Source: Ignavibacteria bacterium (GTDB lineage Bacteria > Bacteroidota > Ignavibacteria > Tepidaquicellales > OLB5). Taken from it: DNA of 48,122 nt. Both the position numbers and the translations under genes were made by a program. Every line of letters starts with the position of its first letter. Position 1 is the stretch's first letter. This document shows positions 16,768-23,486 of the stretch, piece after piece. The stretch lies in the NCBI GenBank assembly GCA_030835085.1, contig JAUQWQ010000029.1, positions 1-48,122 on the forward strand, written 5' to 3'. Below the pieces are notes generated by a model, which saw only the letters and a list, made by a program, of their open reading frames with translations, was not told the DNA's origin and did not search any database.

Positions 16768-18126
16768 ATGGAAAAAGTACTAATAATTGACGATAATGAA
16801 TCATTAAGATATACTCTTGAAAGTGTACTTGAAGAGAATGGATTTGCGTCGAAATCGGTTGAAGACGGTTTGAAAGCTATTGAAGAAGTAAGATCAAAAC
16901 AATATGATATTGTTATCTGTGACATGAAAATGCCAAAGATGGATGGAATGCAGATTCTTGCTGAAGTAAAAAAAATAGACCCGGATATACCCTTTATTAT
17001 TTTAACGGCATTTGGTGATATCAAAAATGCAGTTGAAGCTATGAAAAAGGGGGCAAGTGATTACCTTACAAAACCATTTGATAATGACGGAATGATTATT
17101 ACATTACGCAAGGCTCTGGAAATCAAGTATCTGAATAAAGAGCTTGCAATCCTCAGAAAAAGAACTGATGATTCATACAAAGGAGGAGGGATAATCGGCT
17201 CCAGTCCCCAGATGAAAGAAGTTTTTGACCAGGTGAAAATAGTAGCACCTACTAATCTTACTGTTCTGATCCAGGGTGAGAGCGGTACAGGTAAAGAAGT
17301 AATAGCAAACATGATACACCGTGCGGGAGAAAGAGCTGAAAAGCCTTTCATTGCAGTAGATTGCGGAGCAATTCCGGAGTCATTGATAGAAAGTGAATTG
17401 TTTGGTCATGAAAAAGGAGCCTTTACTGACGCGAAATCACAGCGGGAAGGAAAATTTGAACAGGCAAACGGCGGAACGATTTTTCTGGATGAAATTACAA
17501 ATCTTTCTGATTCAAACCAGATCAAATTATTACGGGCAATCCAGGAAAGAAAAATAACCAGGATAGGAGGCAAAAAAGCTCTTTCCCTTGATGTGAGAAT
17601 TCTAACGGCAACAAATGTCAGGCTTGCTGATGCAGTTAATAATAATAAGTTCAGGGCAGACCTGTATTACAGGCTCAATGAATTCCATATAGATCTGCCG
17701 CCGTTAAGGGCCAGAACCGGAGATCTGGAACACCTTGTAAAACATTTCATCAGTGATGCTAATACAGAACTTAATAAATCCGTACAATCAGTATCTGACG
17801 AAGTTATGAAAAAGATAAAATCCCACCACTGGCCGGGAAACGTTCGTGAGCTGAGAAATACCATAAGAAGGGCTGTGCTGTTAACACCCGGCAGTGTAAT
17901 GGAAAAGATCACCATAACTGATGATGTTGCCCCAAAGAACTACGGTGAAATAAATAATGAAGAAACTGAATCCGCAACTTTTGAAACTCTGACAAAAAAA
18001 GCTGAAAAGGATGCTATACTCAGTGCCCTTGATGAAGCAGGCGGAAATAAATCCAAAGCAGCAAAACTTCTTAATATGAATGAACGCACTTTTTACAGGA
18101 AATTAAAAAGCCTAGGAATAAACTGA
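16768..18126 (+). CDS. NtrC-class sigma-54-dependent response regulator
   Basis: The 452-residue protein has a receiver domain (residues 1-120, acidic pocket D8-D9, phospho-acceptor Asp52 in VICDMKMPKMDG), then a sigma-54 AAA+ domain (about 140-375) and a Fis-type helix-turn-helix at the C-terminus (GGNKSKAAKLLNMNERTFYRKLKSLGI). The AAA+ part has Walker A (GESGTGKE), the sigma-54 contact loop as GAFTDA (canonical GAFTGA) and Walker B (GGTIFLDEI). It follows the giant kinase by 22 bp. It is the only sigma-54 activator in the window and is the obvious candidate to drive the six -24/-12 promoters here. rpoN itself is not in the window. Confidence 0.94.
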   Translation: MEKVLIIDDNESLRYTLESVLEENGFASKSVEDGLKAIEEVRSKQYDIVICDMKMPKMDGMQILAEVKKIDPDIPFIILTAFGDIKNAVEAMKKGASDYLTKPFDNDGMIITLRKALEIKYLNKELAILRKRTDDSYKGGGIIGSSPQMKEVFDQVKIVAPTNLTVLIQGESGTGKEVIANMIHRAGERAEKPFIAVDCGAIPESLIESELFGHEKGAFTDAKSQREGKFEQANGGTIFLDEITNLSDSNQIKLLRAIQERKITRIGGKKALSLDVRILTATNVRLADAVNNNKFRADLYYRLNEFHIDLPPLRARTGDLEHLVKHFISDANTELNKSVQSVSDEVMKKIKSHHWPGNVRELRNTIRRAVLLTPGSVMEKITITDDVAPKNYGEINNEETESATFETLTKKAEKDAILSALDEAGGNKSKAAKLLNMNERTFYRKLKSLGIN

Positions 18127-18159
18127 AGTCGCCTTCATTGTACATTCATCAAAATGATT

Positions 18160-18175
18160 TGGCATAATTTTTGTA
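18160..18175 (+). promoter_or_regulatory. Sigma-54-type -24/-12 promoter for the lipoprotein gene
   Basis: TGGCAT-A-ATTT-TTGTA has the exact sigma-54 spacing, with T at the last base of the -24 box and T in the -12 box. The expected start near 18187 gives a leader of about 39 nt. A 5-4-5 palindrome (TGAAG-TCGC-CTTCA, 18124-18137) lies 22 bp upstream over the previous stop codon; it could be a weak activator site or just a hairpin. Confidence 0.65.
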
Positions 18176-18225
18176 ATTTTCCTGTTGTAAGTATCTAATA
18201 CAACTTTTTAACGGAGGGTTACAAA

Positions 18226-18897
18226 ATGCCTAAACAGACTTTAATATTCATTCCGCTTTTCTTATTATTTCTCGTATCCTGCACCAAAGAAGACAGAAAA
18301 GAGGTTAAACAAACCATTGATTCTGCTTCACAAAAGCTTGGCCATGAACTGGATACTATTATCAATACAAAACTGGACAATGATTCTTTGTTTAACAACG
18401 CACCGGTAGAATCAATGGGTGGAAGTACTCTTAAAAGCAGGGAATTCAGGTCAGCCCTTAATGACATTTTTGACAAGTATGAAGATATTAAAGAAGAATT
18501 ATCTGATGATGATTCTTCAGGCACAATAACGAGTGCAGAAGAATTTAATAACGTGTTAAAGAACACGATAGCATATGCTCCTGCCAGGGATATGGATAAC
18601 ACCTGGAAACTTTGGTTATCGTCTTCAGAAAAGATAATTCGTGACCTTATATCTTCGAAAACCCTTTTAGAACAGAGAAAAAGGTTTGCAGAGCTTACCC
18701 TCTCAATGGAGGACCTGGTTAAGAATTTCGGTTTAGATAAAAGAACAATTTATAAACTGACATGTACTGCACTGGCAGATAGAACTTTCTGGTTAACCGA
18801 CAGTAAGGATCTTTCCAATCCGTTTACAGGCAAAGATAAAACAAATGGAAGGGATGAAAAATGTGTGATAGTAATTAACTCCTGGAAGTTTGAGTAA
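18226..18897 (+). CDS. Lipoprotein of unknown function
   Basis: The 223-residue protein has a signal peptide with lipobox LVSC (Cys19), followed by a charged coiled-coil-like region (TKEDRKEVKQTIDSASQKLGHELDTIINTKL). The body has further alpha helices and a Cys-containing C-terminal part (KLTCTALADRTFWLTDSK, and KCVIVINSW). I do not recognise the family. Its ribosome binding site (GGAGGG) is strong and it is followed by a strong terminator, so it is monocistronic and individually controlled. Confidence 0.75.
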   Translation: MPKQTLIFIPLFLLFLVSCTKEDRKEVKQTIDSASQKLGHELDTIINTKLDNDSLFNNAPVESMGGSTLKSREFRSALNDIFDKYEDIKEELSDDDSSGTITSAEEFNNVLKNTIAYAPARDMDNTWKLWLSSSEKIIRDLISSKTLLEQRKRFAELTLSMEDLVKNFGLDKRTIYKLTCTALADRTFWLTDSKDLSNPFTGKDKTNGRDEKCVIVINSWKFE

Positions 18898-18919
18898 AAC
18901 TTACCAATTTTATCTTTCT

Positions 18920-18946
18920 AAGCAGGTCCTTGGGCCTGCTTTTTTT
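18920..18946 (+). terminator. Rho-independent terminator after the lipoprotein gene
   Basis: AAGCAGGTCC pairs with GGGCCTGCTT (one G-T wobble), directly followed by a run of seven or eight T. It ends the 18226 unit. Confidence 0.9.
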
Positions 18947-18947
18947 A

Positions 18948-18961
18948 TGCCATATTTGTCA
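18948..18961. promoter_or_regulatory. Candidate activator site TGCCA-N4-TGTCA
   Basis: TGCCATATTTGTCA, followed by T, matches the dyad found at 5129, 11378 and 39130. It lies 61 bp upstream of the -24 element at 19023 and just after the T-run of the terminator. Confidence 0.6.
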
Positions 18962-19022
18962 TAAAAGCTGAATAATGATAATAGAAACCTCAAAAAATAG
19001 CTTTTAAATCAAGAAATTACTT

Positions 19023-19038
19023 TGGCACGCTATTTGAG
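19023..19038 (+). promoter_or_regulatory. Sigma-54-type -24/-12 promoter for the 19082-31211 run
   Basis: TGGCAC-G-CTAT-TTGAG: the -24 box is perfect including the G, the spacing is exact, and A replaces C in the -12 box. The expected start is near 19050, giving a leader of about 32 nt with GAGGAG before the ATG. Confidence 0.72.
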
Positions 19039-19081
19039 TTATCTTATTCAATCAATAACCACATAATGAGGAGATACTGTT

Positions 19082-19702
19082 ATGACACAGATCAAAAACC
19101 CAACCGAAAAAAATTACGGCACAGAAACGAACGAGCAGAAAAATGATCAGGATAACGGATTTGATAAAGATAAATCCCAGGAAGTAGATCTTCCAATTCC
19201 GGAAAAGAAAAATGATACCATAACCACCGGTATATCAGGCGAAAAACCGGAAGAGAATACCGGACAAACCGGTAAAAAACCCGAGATTCTCAATGATGAT
19301 ACCACCAAGAGACCCGAAAAGAATGAAAAAAGTAAGACAGGTTTTGATGTTGAAAATTCAACTGAACCGGAAAGAAAAGATAAACGCGGCAATGAATCAG
19401 AAAGACTTGAAAGAGACGATACAACTGACCCGAAGACAAAAGATGCAGATTGGCAGCAGGATAAAATGAATGAGGCTAATAATCAGCAGGGCAGCAAACA
19501 AAATGTTGAAAGAGCCACCCGTTTAAATGATACAAGAGACGATTCAATACTTGACCGTCCTAAAACCGAAACATATGAAAAAACCGAAGGTGATAATGTT
19601 GGCGGCAAAATAAAGAAGGATAATTATTCACATACTAATGACGAAAAGAAAAGAGACGACAACAACAGAAAAAATAACCCTAAAACAGAAAAGCAGTATT
19701 AA
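19082..19702 (+). CDS. Highly charged, disordered hydrophilin-like protein
   Basis: The 206-residue protein is almost free of hydrophobic residues. It is rich in Lys, Glu, Asp, Asn and Thr, with repeated EKN, KRPEK, DDTTK and KTE stretches. It has no signal peptide, no membrane segment and no aromatic core. Such a composition predicts intrinsic disorder, like hydrophilins or LEA-type proteins that appear under desiccation or osmotic stress (inference from composition only). It is the first gene after the -24/-12 site at 19023, so it is probably the most strongly expressed member of the unit. Confidence 0.7.
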   Translation: MTQIKNPTEKNYGTETNEQKNDQDNGFDKDKSQEVDLPIPEKKNDTITTGISGEKPEENTGQTGKKPEILNDDTTKRPEKNEKSKTGFDVENSTEPERKDKRGNESERLERDDTTDPKTKDADWQQDKMNEANNQQGSKQNVERATRLNDTRDDSILDRPKTETYEKTEGDNVGGKIKKDNYSHTNDEKKRDDNNRKNNPKTEKQY

Positions 19703-19736
19703 TTTAACCCAAAAACAAAAATAAAGGAAAAACAAA

Positions 19737-20246
19737 ATGGCTAAAATGAAATCCCTGGAAGACTTCTTAATGGAAGAATTAAAAGACCTTTACAGTGCAG
19801 AAAAGCAGCTTACAAAGGCGCTTCCGAAAATGGCGAAAGCTGCAAATTCAGATGAGTTAAGACAGGCATTTGAAGATCATTTAAAAGAAACCGAAGGTCA
19901 GGTAGCAAGACTGGAAAAAATATCCAAAATTGCAGGTAAATCGCTGGCAGGTAAAAAATGTAAGGCAATGGAAGGTCTGGTTGAAGAAGGTAAAGAAATA
20001 ATGGAAGAAGACTGCACTCCGGAAGTACGCGATGTTGCATTGATAGCGGCTGCCCAGAAAGTAGAACATTATGAAATAGCTTCTTATGGCTGCGCAAAAA
20101 CATATGCAAGGCTGCTTGGATATACTGAAGTTGAAGAACTGCTTGAAGAAACACAGCAGGAAGAAAGTGCAGCAGATGAAAAACTGACTGCACTATCTGA
20201 AGAGCTTAATGCAGAAGCACTGGAACCGGCTGAGACAGAAGAATAA
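19737..20246 (+). CDS. DUF892 (YciE/YciF-type) ferritin-like protein
   Basis: The 169-residue protein matches the DUF892 pattern: SLEDFLMEELKDLYSAEKQLTKALPKMAKAA at the start, then DHLKETEGQVARLEKI, CKAMEGLVEEGKEIM, and VEHYEIASYGCAKTYARLLG. The Glu and His residues fit the family's four-helix ferritin-like di-metal site. The family is stress-induced (as in enteric YciE/F), but its reaction is not known. It is cytosolic and follows the hydrophilin-like gene by 34 bp. Confidence 0.92.
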   Translation: MAKMKSLEDFLMEELKDLYSAEKQLTKALPKMAKAANSDELRQAFEDHLKETEGQVARLEKISKIAGKSLAGKKCKAMEGLVEEGKEIMEEDCTPEVRDVALIAAAQKVEHYEIASYGCAKTYARLLGYTEVEELLEETQQEESAADEKLTALSEELNAEALEPAETEE

Positions 20247-20292
20247 CGTCCAAACCGTATCAAGTCCAAACCCTGATTTACCCCATTGGTCT

Positions 20293-20308
20293 GCCGCATA
20301 ATTGCGGC
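20293..20308. terminator. Short palindromic hairpin between DUF892 and the basic-protein gene
   Basis: GCCGCA-TAAT-TGCGGC is a perfect 6-bp stem with a 4-nt loop, followed by GGGCC and AAAATTTTT. There is no direct U-run, so it is probably a partial terminator or mRNA-stability hairpin. Confidence 0.45.
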
Positions 20309-20339
20309 GGGCCAAAATTTTTAAAATTAAAGTTGAAAT

Positions 20340-20609
20340 ATGACCGTTAAGAAAAAAAGTACTTCAGCATCAGGATCAAACAAGAGTACCGGAGCAACTT
20401 CGAAAAAGAAAAGCGTTTCACGGAGCAGGCATGAAGGAGCAGAAAAAAGAAAAGCAGAACTGCCTGCAAAGAGGAAAAGACAGTATAAGCATGTGCTTGA
20501 ATCCGAAAAAAAAGAAGGCCGCTCTGAAAAAACCGCTAAAAGAATTGCTATGGCAACTGTAAACAAAACCAGGCGTAAAAAAGGCGAAGTTAAATCCAAA
20601 CGGAAATGA
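20340..20609 (+). CDS. Small basic protein with ATVNK motif
   Basis: The 89-residue protein has a Lys/Ser-rich disordered N-terminus (about 1-40) and a C-terminal helical part (KRKRQYKHVLESEKKEGRSEKTAKRIAMATVNKTRRKKGE). That part matches the short KRQ-x-HV-x-S-x-x-x-x-G-x-S-x-x-A-x-x-x-A-x-ATVNK pattern of proteins often labelled plasmid stabilisation proteins. The label is not backed by function. The net charge is strongly positive, so it probably binds nucleic acid. The stop overlaps the ATG of the DUF421 gene (ATGA). Confidence 0.7.
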   Translation: MTVKKKSTSASGSNKSTGATSKKKSVSRSRHEGAEKRKAELPAKRKRQYKHVLESEKKEGRSEKTAKRIAMATVNKTRRKKGEVKSKRK

Positions 20610-21052
20610 TGGGGTTACTCGAAGTTGCAGGAGGCAGCGCCGCTCTTTATTTACTCATAATAATATGTTTGAGGCTGCTGGGCAAAAAGGGATTGGCTGA
20701 ATTATCGCTTGGTGATCTGGTTCTCATAATTTTAATTGGCGAAGCGATCGGTTCTTTGATCCCGCAGGAAAATGCTTTTTTATCGGCGGTAACATGCATA
20801 ATAACTTTGGCTTTAATGAATTACCTGATATTGAACGTAGCATATAAATCCAAATTCTTAAAGAAATTTCTCGAAGGAAGCCCCGTAATAATCGTAAAGA
20901 ACGGCAGGATAAAACAGCAGAAAATGAAAGAAGAAAAACTGACAGTTGAGGATATTGAAGAAGCTATAAGGGAAAAGGGGATAAAGAGTATTAAAAATGT
21001 AGAAACTGCCGTACTTGAAACCGATGGCGGGATCAGCATAGTCGAAAAATAA
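20606..21052 (+). CDS. DUF421 (YetF-like) membrane protein
   Basis: The 148-residue protein has three hydrophobic segments within residues 1-80. The YetF/DUF421 signature is present: LRLLGKKGLAELSLGDLVLIILIGEAIGSLI. A small soluble alpha/beta domain follows (VIIVKNGRIKQQKMKEEKLTVEDIEEAIREKGI, VETAVLETDGGISIV), as in the family. It is an inner-membrane protein with the C-terminal domain in the cytosol; its function is uncertain (YetF was linked to spore or stress traits in Bacillus). It is part of the long plus-strand run. Confidence 0.9.
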   Translation: MMGLLEVAGGSAALYLLIIICLRLLGKKGLAELSLGDLVLIILIGEAIGSLIPQENAFLSAVTCIITLALMNYLILNVAYKSKFLKKFLEGSPVIIVKNGRIKQQKMKEEKLTVEDIEEAIREKGIKSIKNVETAVLETDGGISIVEK

Positions 21053-21083
21053 GTATTATTAACATGCAAAGGAGGCACAAGTT

Positions 21084-21161
21084 ATGAAAAATCTTGTTGT
21101 TTATTTTCTGACTGTAATATACGTATTTGCTGCTATTATTGTGCTTGTTGGTGATCTATAA
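21084..21161 (+). CDS. Tiny single-span membrane peptide (25 residues)
   Basis: A 25-codon frame has a strong GGAGG eight bases before the ATG. The peptide (MKNLVVYFLTVIYVFAAIIV and LVGDL) is a single membrane segment. It lies 31 bp after the DUF421 stop and 19 bp before the next gene. Function unknown; it may be a stress mini-protein. Confidence 0.6.
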   Translation: MKNLVVYFLTVIYVFAAIIVLVGDL

Positions 21162-21180
21162 AAATATAAAGGAGAAAATT

Positions 21181-21507
21181 ATGTATAAGTTAATGAAATC
21201 TGTTATAGAAATAATTGAGACCCTGAGGGAAGAGGGCTATATTCATGATTTTATGATCAAAAATGATGAACTTTGCTGCGATTCTGATGGTTCTATATAT
21301 GAACCGGCTGACCTCATGATAGAAAAAACTGAAAGATATGAAGGGGATTCCAATCCTTCAGATAGTGCGATAATATACGCTATAACTGCTAAAGACGGGA
21401 CCAAGGGAGTTTTGGTTGATTCTTACGGTGTATATTCAGACCCGAAGCTTGCCAAGATTATCGGAGATATACCGGTGAGAGAAGAACATGATCTGCAGGA
21501 TAAATAA
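21181..21507 (+). CDS. Small 108-residue protein of unknown function
   Basis: I chose ATG 21181, which has AAAGGAG seven bases upstream; the longer frame from 21127 overlaps the tiny peptide gene. The protein (MYKLMKSVIEIIETLREEGYIHDFMIKNDELCC and on) is alpha/beta with helices, short strands and a DGTKGVLVDSYGVYSDPKLAKII end. It has no signal or membrane segment. It resembles small phosphoribosylpyrophosphate-synthetase-associated or YbbR-like soluble proteins only superficially; I do not recognise a family. Confidence 0.65.
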   Translation: MYKLMKSVIEIIETLREEGYIHDFMIKNDELCCDSDGSIYEPADLMIEKTERYEGDSNPSDSAIIYAITAKDGTKGVLVDSYGVYSDPKLAKIIGDIPVREEHDLQDK

Positions 21508-21531
21508 AATCATAATTATACCGGAGTAGAT

Positions 21532-22320
21532 ATGAATATCGAATCAGCATCTTTCAAAAAATCATTATTTCCGCTGAGCGCAGCATATGATAAACAGTGG
21601 ATAAAGAAGAATTCACTGGGAGAAAATGTATTGTATAACCTCGAAAGTTTATGTGAAATAATGGATTTTAAAGAGGGGATGAGGGTTCTGGATCTTGGAT
21701 GCGGGAAAGTTGCAAGCGCTATATTTCTGGCAAAGGAATTTGGAGTGGAAGTGTGGGCAATAGATCAGTATATTACACCATCAGAGAACTACCAGCGCAT
21801 TAAGGAAATGAACTGTGAACACAGTGTCTATCCTTTGAAACTTAATGCAAAAGAGCTACCATTTCCAGCCCACTTTTTTGATGCCATCGTATCAGTTGAT
21901 TCTTATATGTACTTTGGAACAGACGAAAAGTTTACTCCGTATATCTCTCAATTTTTAAAACCAGGCGGTACCATAGGTATTGTTGATATCTGTTTCAGCA
22001 AAGAAATAAATTTCCTTGCTGAAGTGCCGGAATTCATGCGTGGACATTACCAGGATAAATGGTATTTTGTGCATTCACTTGAGTGGTGGGAAAAAATGTG
22101 GAACAAAACAGGACATCTGAAAATCCTGAATTCCGAAATTGTTCCTCAAAATGAGTTTATTAAAAATGAATATGTGCAGGATTTCATGTATTCCAAAAAA
22201 CAGGATGCAATAGCTGATGCACTTGCGCAGGATAAGGAAGGATTAATAAATATTTTCAGGATGACAGCGCAAAGATCTGAAAAACCTATTGACCTGGGTA
22301 ATTATTGTATGGAAGTGTAA
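21532..22320 (+). CDS. SAM-dependent methyltransferase (class I)
   Basis: The 262-residue protein has a class I methyltransferase fold. Motif I is VLDLGCGKVAS, followed by an acidic second strand (VWAIDQYI), AKELPFPAHFFDAIVSVDSYMYFG (motif IV region) and FLKPGGTIGIVDICFS. The substrate is unknown. The YMYFG and HSLEWWEKMW segments suggest a small-molecule or lipid/sugar target rather than nucleic acid. CGGAG lies before the ATG. It follows the small protein by 24 bp and may modify the glycan that the GH130 and GT genes downstream produce (inference). Confidence 0.86.
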   Translation: MNIESASFKKSLFPLSAAYDKQWIKKNSLGENVLYNLESLCEIMDFKEGMRVLDLGCGKVASAIFLAKEFGVEVWAIDQYITPSENYQRIKEMNCEHSVYPLKLNAKELPFPAHFFDAIVSVDSYMYFGTDEKFTPYISQFLKPGGTIGIVDICFSKEINFLAEVPEFMRGHYQDKWYFVHSLEWWEKMWNKTGHLKILNSEIVPQNEFIKNEYVQDFMYSKKQDAIADALAQDKEGLINIFRMTAQRSEKPIDLGNYCMEV

Positions 22321-22366
22321 GATACAATATGAAATGATCTAAAAATAAAATGGAATTGAGGGTAAA

Positions 22367-22480
22367 ATGGAATTTATAATTTTAGCAGTATTGATTGCTT
22401 TGGCAGTATGGGGCGGTTATGCTTACTGGATCTATATCACTTCCAGAAGGTATGGCAAAAAAGGAAACGGCAGACATTAA
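22367..22480 (+). CDS. Tiny single-span membrane protein (37 residues)
   Basis: A 37-codon frame has GAGGG before the ATG. The protein is one membrane segment (MEFIILAVLIALAVWGGYAY), then WIYITSRRYGKKGNGRH, a basic tail predicted to face the cytosol. It lies between the methyltransferase and GH130 genes. Family unknown. Confidence 0.6.
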   Translation: MEFIILAVLIALAVWGGYAYWIYITSRRYGKKGNGRH

Positions 22481-22528
22481 TATTACGATAGCTTTATTTC
22501 AGATAACGGTATTTTAAGGAGATTTATA

Positions 22529-23485
22529 ATGGGTTCAAAACCAATTCAGCAGGAAAGCGAATTATTTAAACGATATAAAAATAATCCTGTATTAACACCA
22601 TCAATGTGGCCTTATAAAGTAAATTCAGTTTTTAATGCGGGGGCAACAATTTATGATGGGAAAGTATTGCTGCTTGTCAGAATAGAAGACATGAGGGGTT
22701 TTTCTCATTTATGCCGTGCAGTAAGCAGTGATGGCTATACAAACTGGAAAATTGACGAAGTCCCCACTCTTCAGCCCAAACCTGATGACTTTCCTGAGGA
22801 AATTTACGGAATAGAAGATCCCAGGATTGTCAAGCTTGAAGATGAAGGAAAGTATGCTGTTGTTTATACATCCTTTTCAGAAAGCGGACCTCTTGTTTCA
22901 TTGGCAACTACAGAAGATTTCAAGAGTTTCAGACGTTTCGGGGTTGTTATGACACCGGACGACAAAGATGCTTCGTTATTTCCCAGAAAATTCAACGGCA
23001 GGTATATTTTACTGCACAGACCTTCGCCCAGAAGCCACTTGCTGGGTGCACATATATGGATGTCGTATTCGCCTGACCTGAAACATTGGGGTGATAGTGC
23101 AATTCTGCTTCCTGCAAGAAAAGGAAGCTGGTGGGATGCCTATAAGGTCGGTCTTGGTCCTCAGCCCGTAGAAACCAAAGACGGATGGCTCATAATTTAC
23201 CATGGAGTTAAAACAACTGCAGCCGGATCGATATACAGGCTTGGACTTGCTTTGCTTGATCTTGATGACCCGAGTAAATTAATAGCCCGAAGTGATGAAT
23301 GGGTTTTTGGTCCAAATGAACAGTACGAAAGGATCGGTGATGTACCTGATGTAACTTTCCCATGCGGAGTTGTTTTAAAAGGAGATGAGCTGATAATGTA
23401 TTATGGCGCTGCCGATACATCTATGGCTATTGCAACCGCTTCATTGAAAGAAATATTGGAATTTATCCGGAAACATAATAAATAA
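22529..23485 (+). CDS. GH130-family glycoside phosphorylase/hydrolase
   Basis: The 318-residue protein has the five-bladed GH130 beta-propeller pattern. It contains NAGATIYDGKVLLLVRIED, YGIEDPRIV (with the catalytic Asp candidate in EDP), ASLFPRKFNGRYILLHRPSP, SWWDAYKVGLGPQPVETKDGWLIIYHG and FPCGVVLKGDELIMYYGAAD. Family members phosphorolyse or hydrolyse beta-mannosides, for example mannosyl-glucose or mannan oligosaccharides. The exact substrate cannot be read here. The GT4 gene starts 1 bp after its stop, so the two are translationally coupled and probably act on the same glycan. Confidence 0.9.
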   Translation: MGSKPIQQESELFKRYKNNPVLTPSMWPYKVNSVFNAGATIYDGKVLLLVRIEDMRGFSHLCRAVSSDGYTNWKIDEVPTLQPKPDDFPEEIYGIEDPRIVKLEDEGKYAVVYTSFSESGPLVSLATTEDFKSFRRFGVVMTPDDKDASLFPRKFNGRYILLHRPSPRSHLLGAHIWMSYSPDLKHWGDSAILLPARKGSWWDAYKVGLGPQPVETKDGWLIIYHGVKTTAAGSIYRLGLALLDLDDPSKLIARSDEWVFGPNEQYERIGDVPDVTFPCGVVLKGDELIMYYGAADTSMAIATASLKEILEFIRKHNK

Positions 23486-23486
23486 A

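Noticed and set aside
18124-18137. TGAAG-TCGC-CTTCA as a full activator site
   Set aside because: It has the 5-4-5 shape but differs from TGNCA in the inner bases and lies only 22 bp from the -24 box, over the stop codon. It is more likely a small hairpin.
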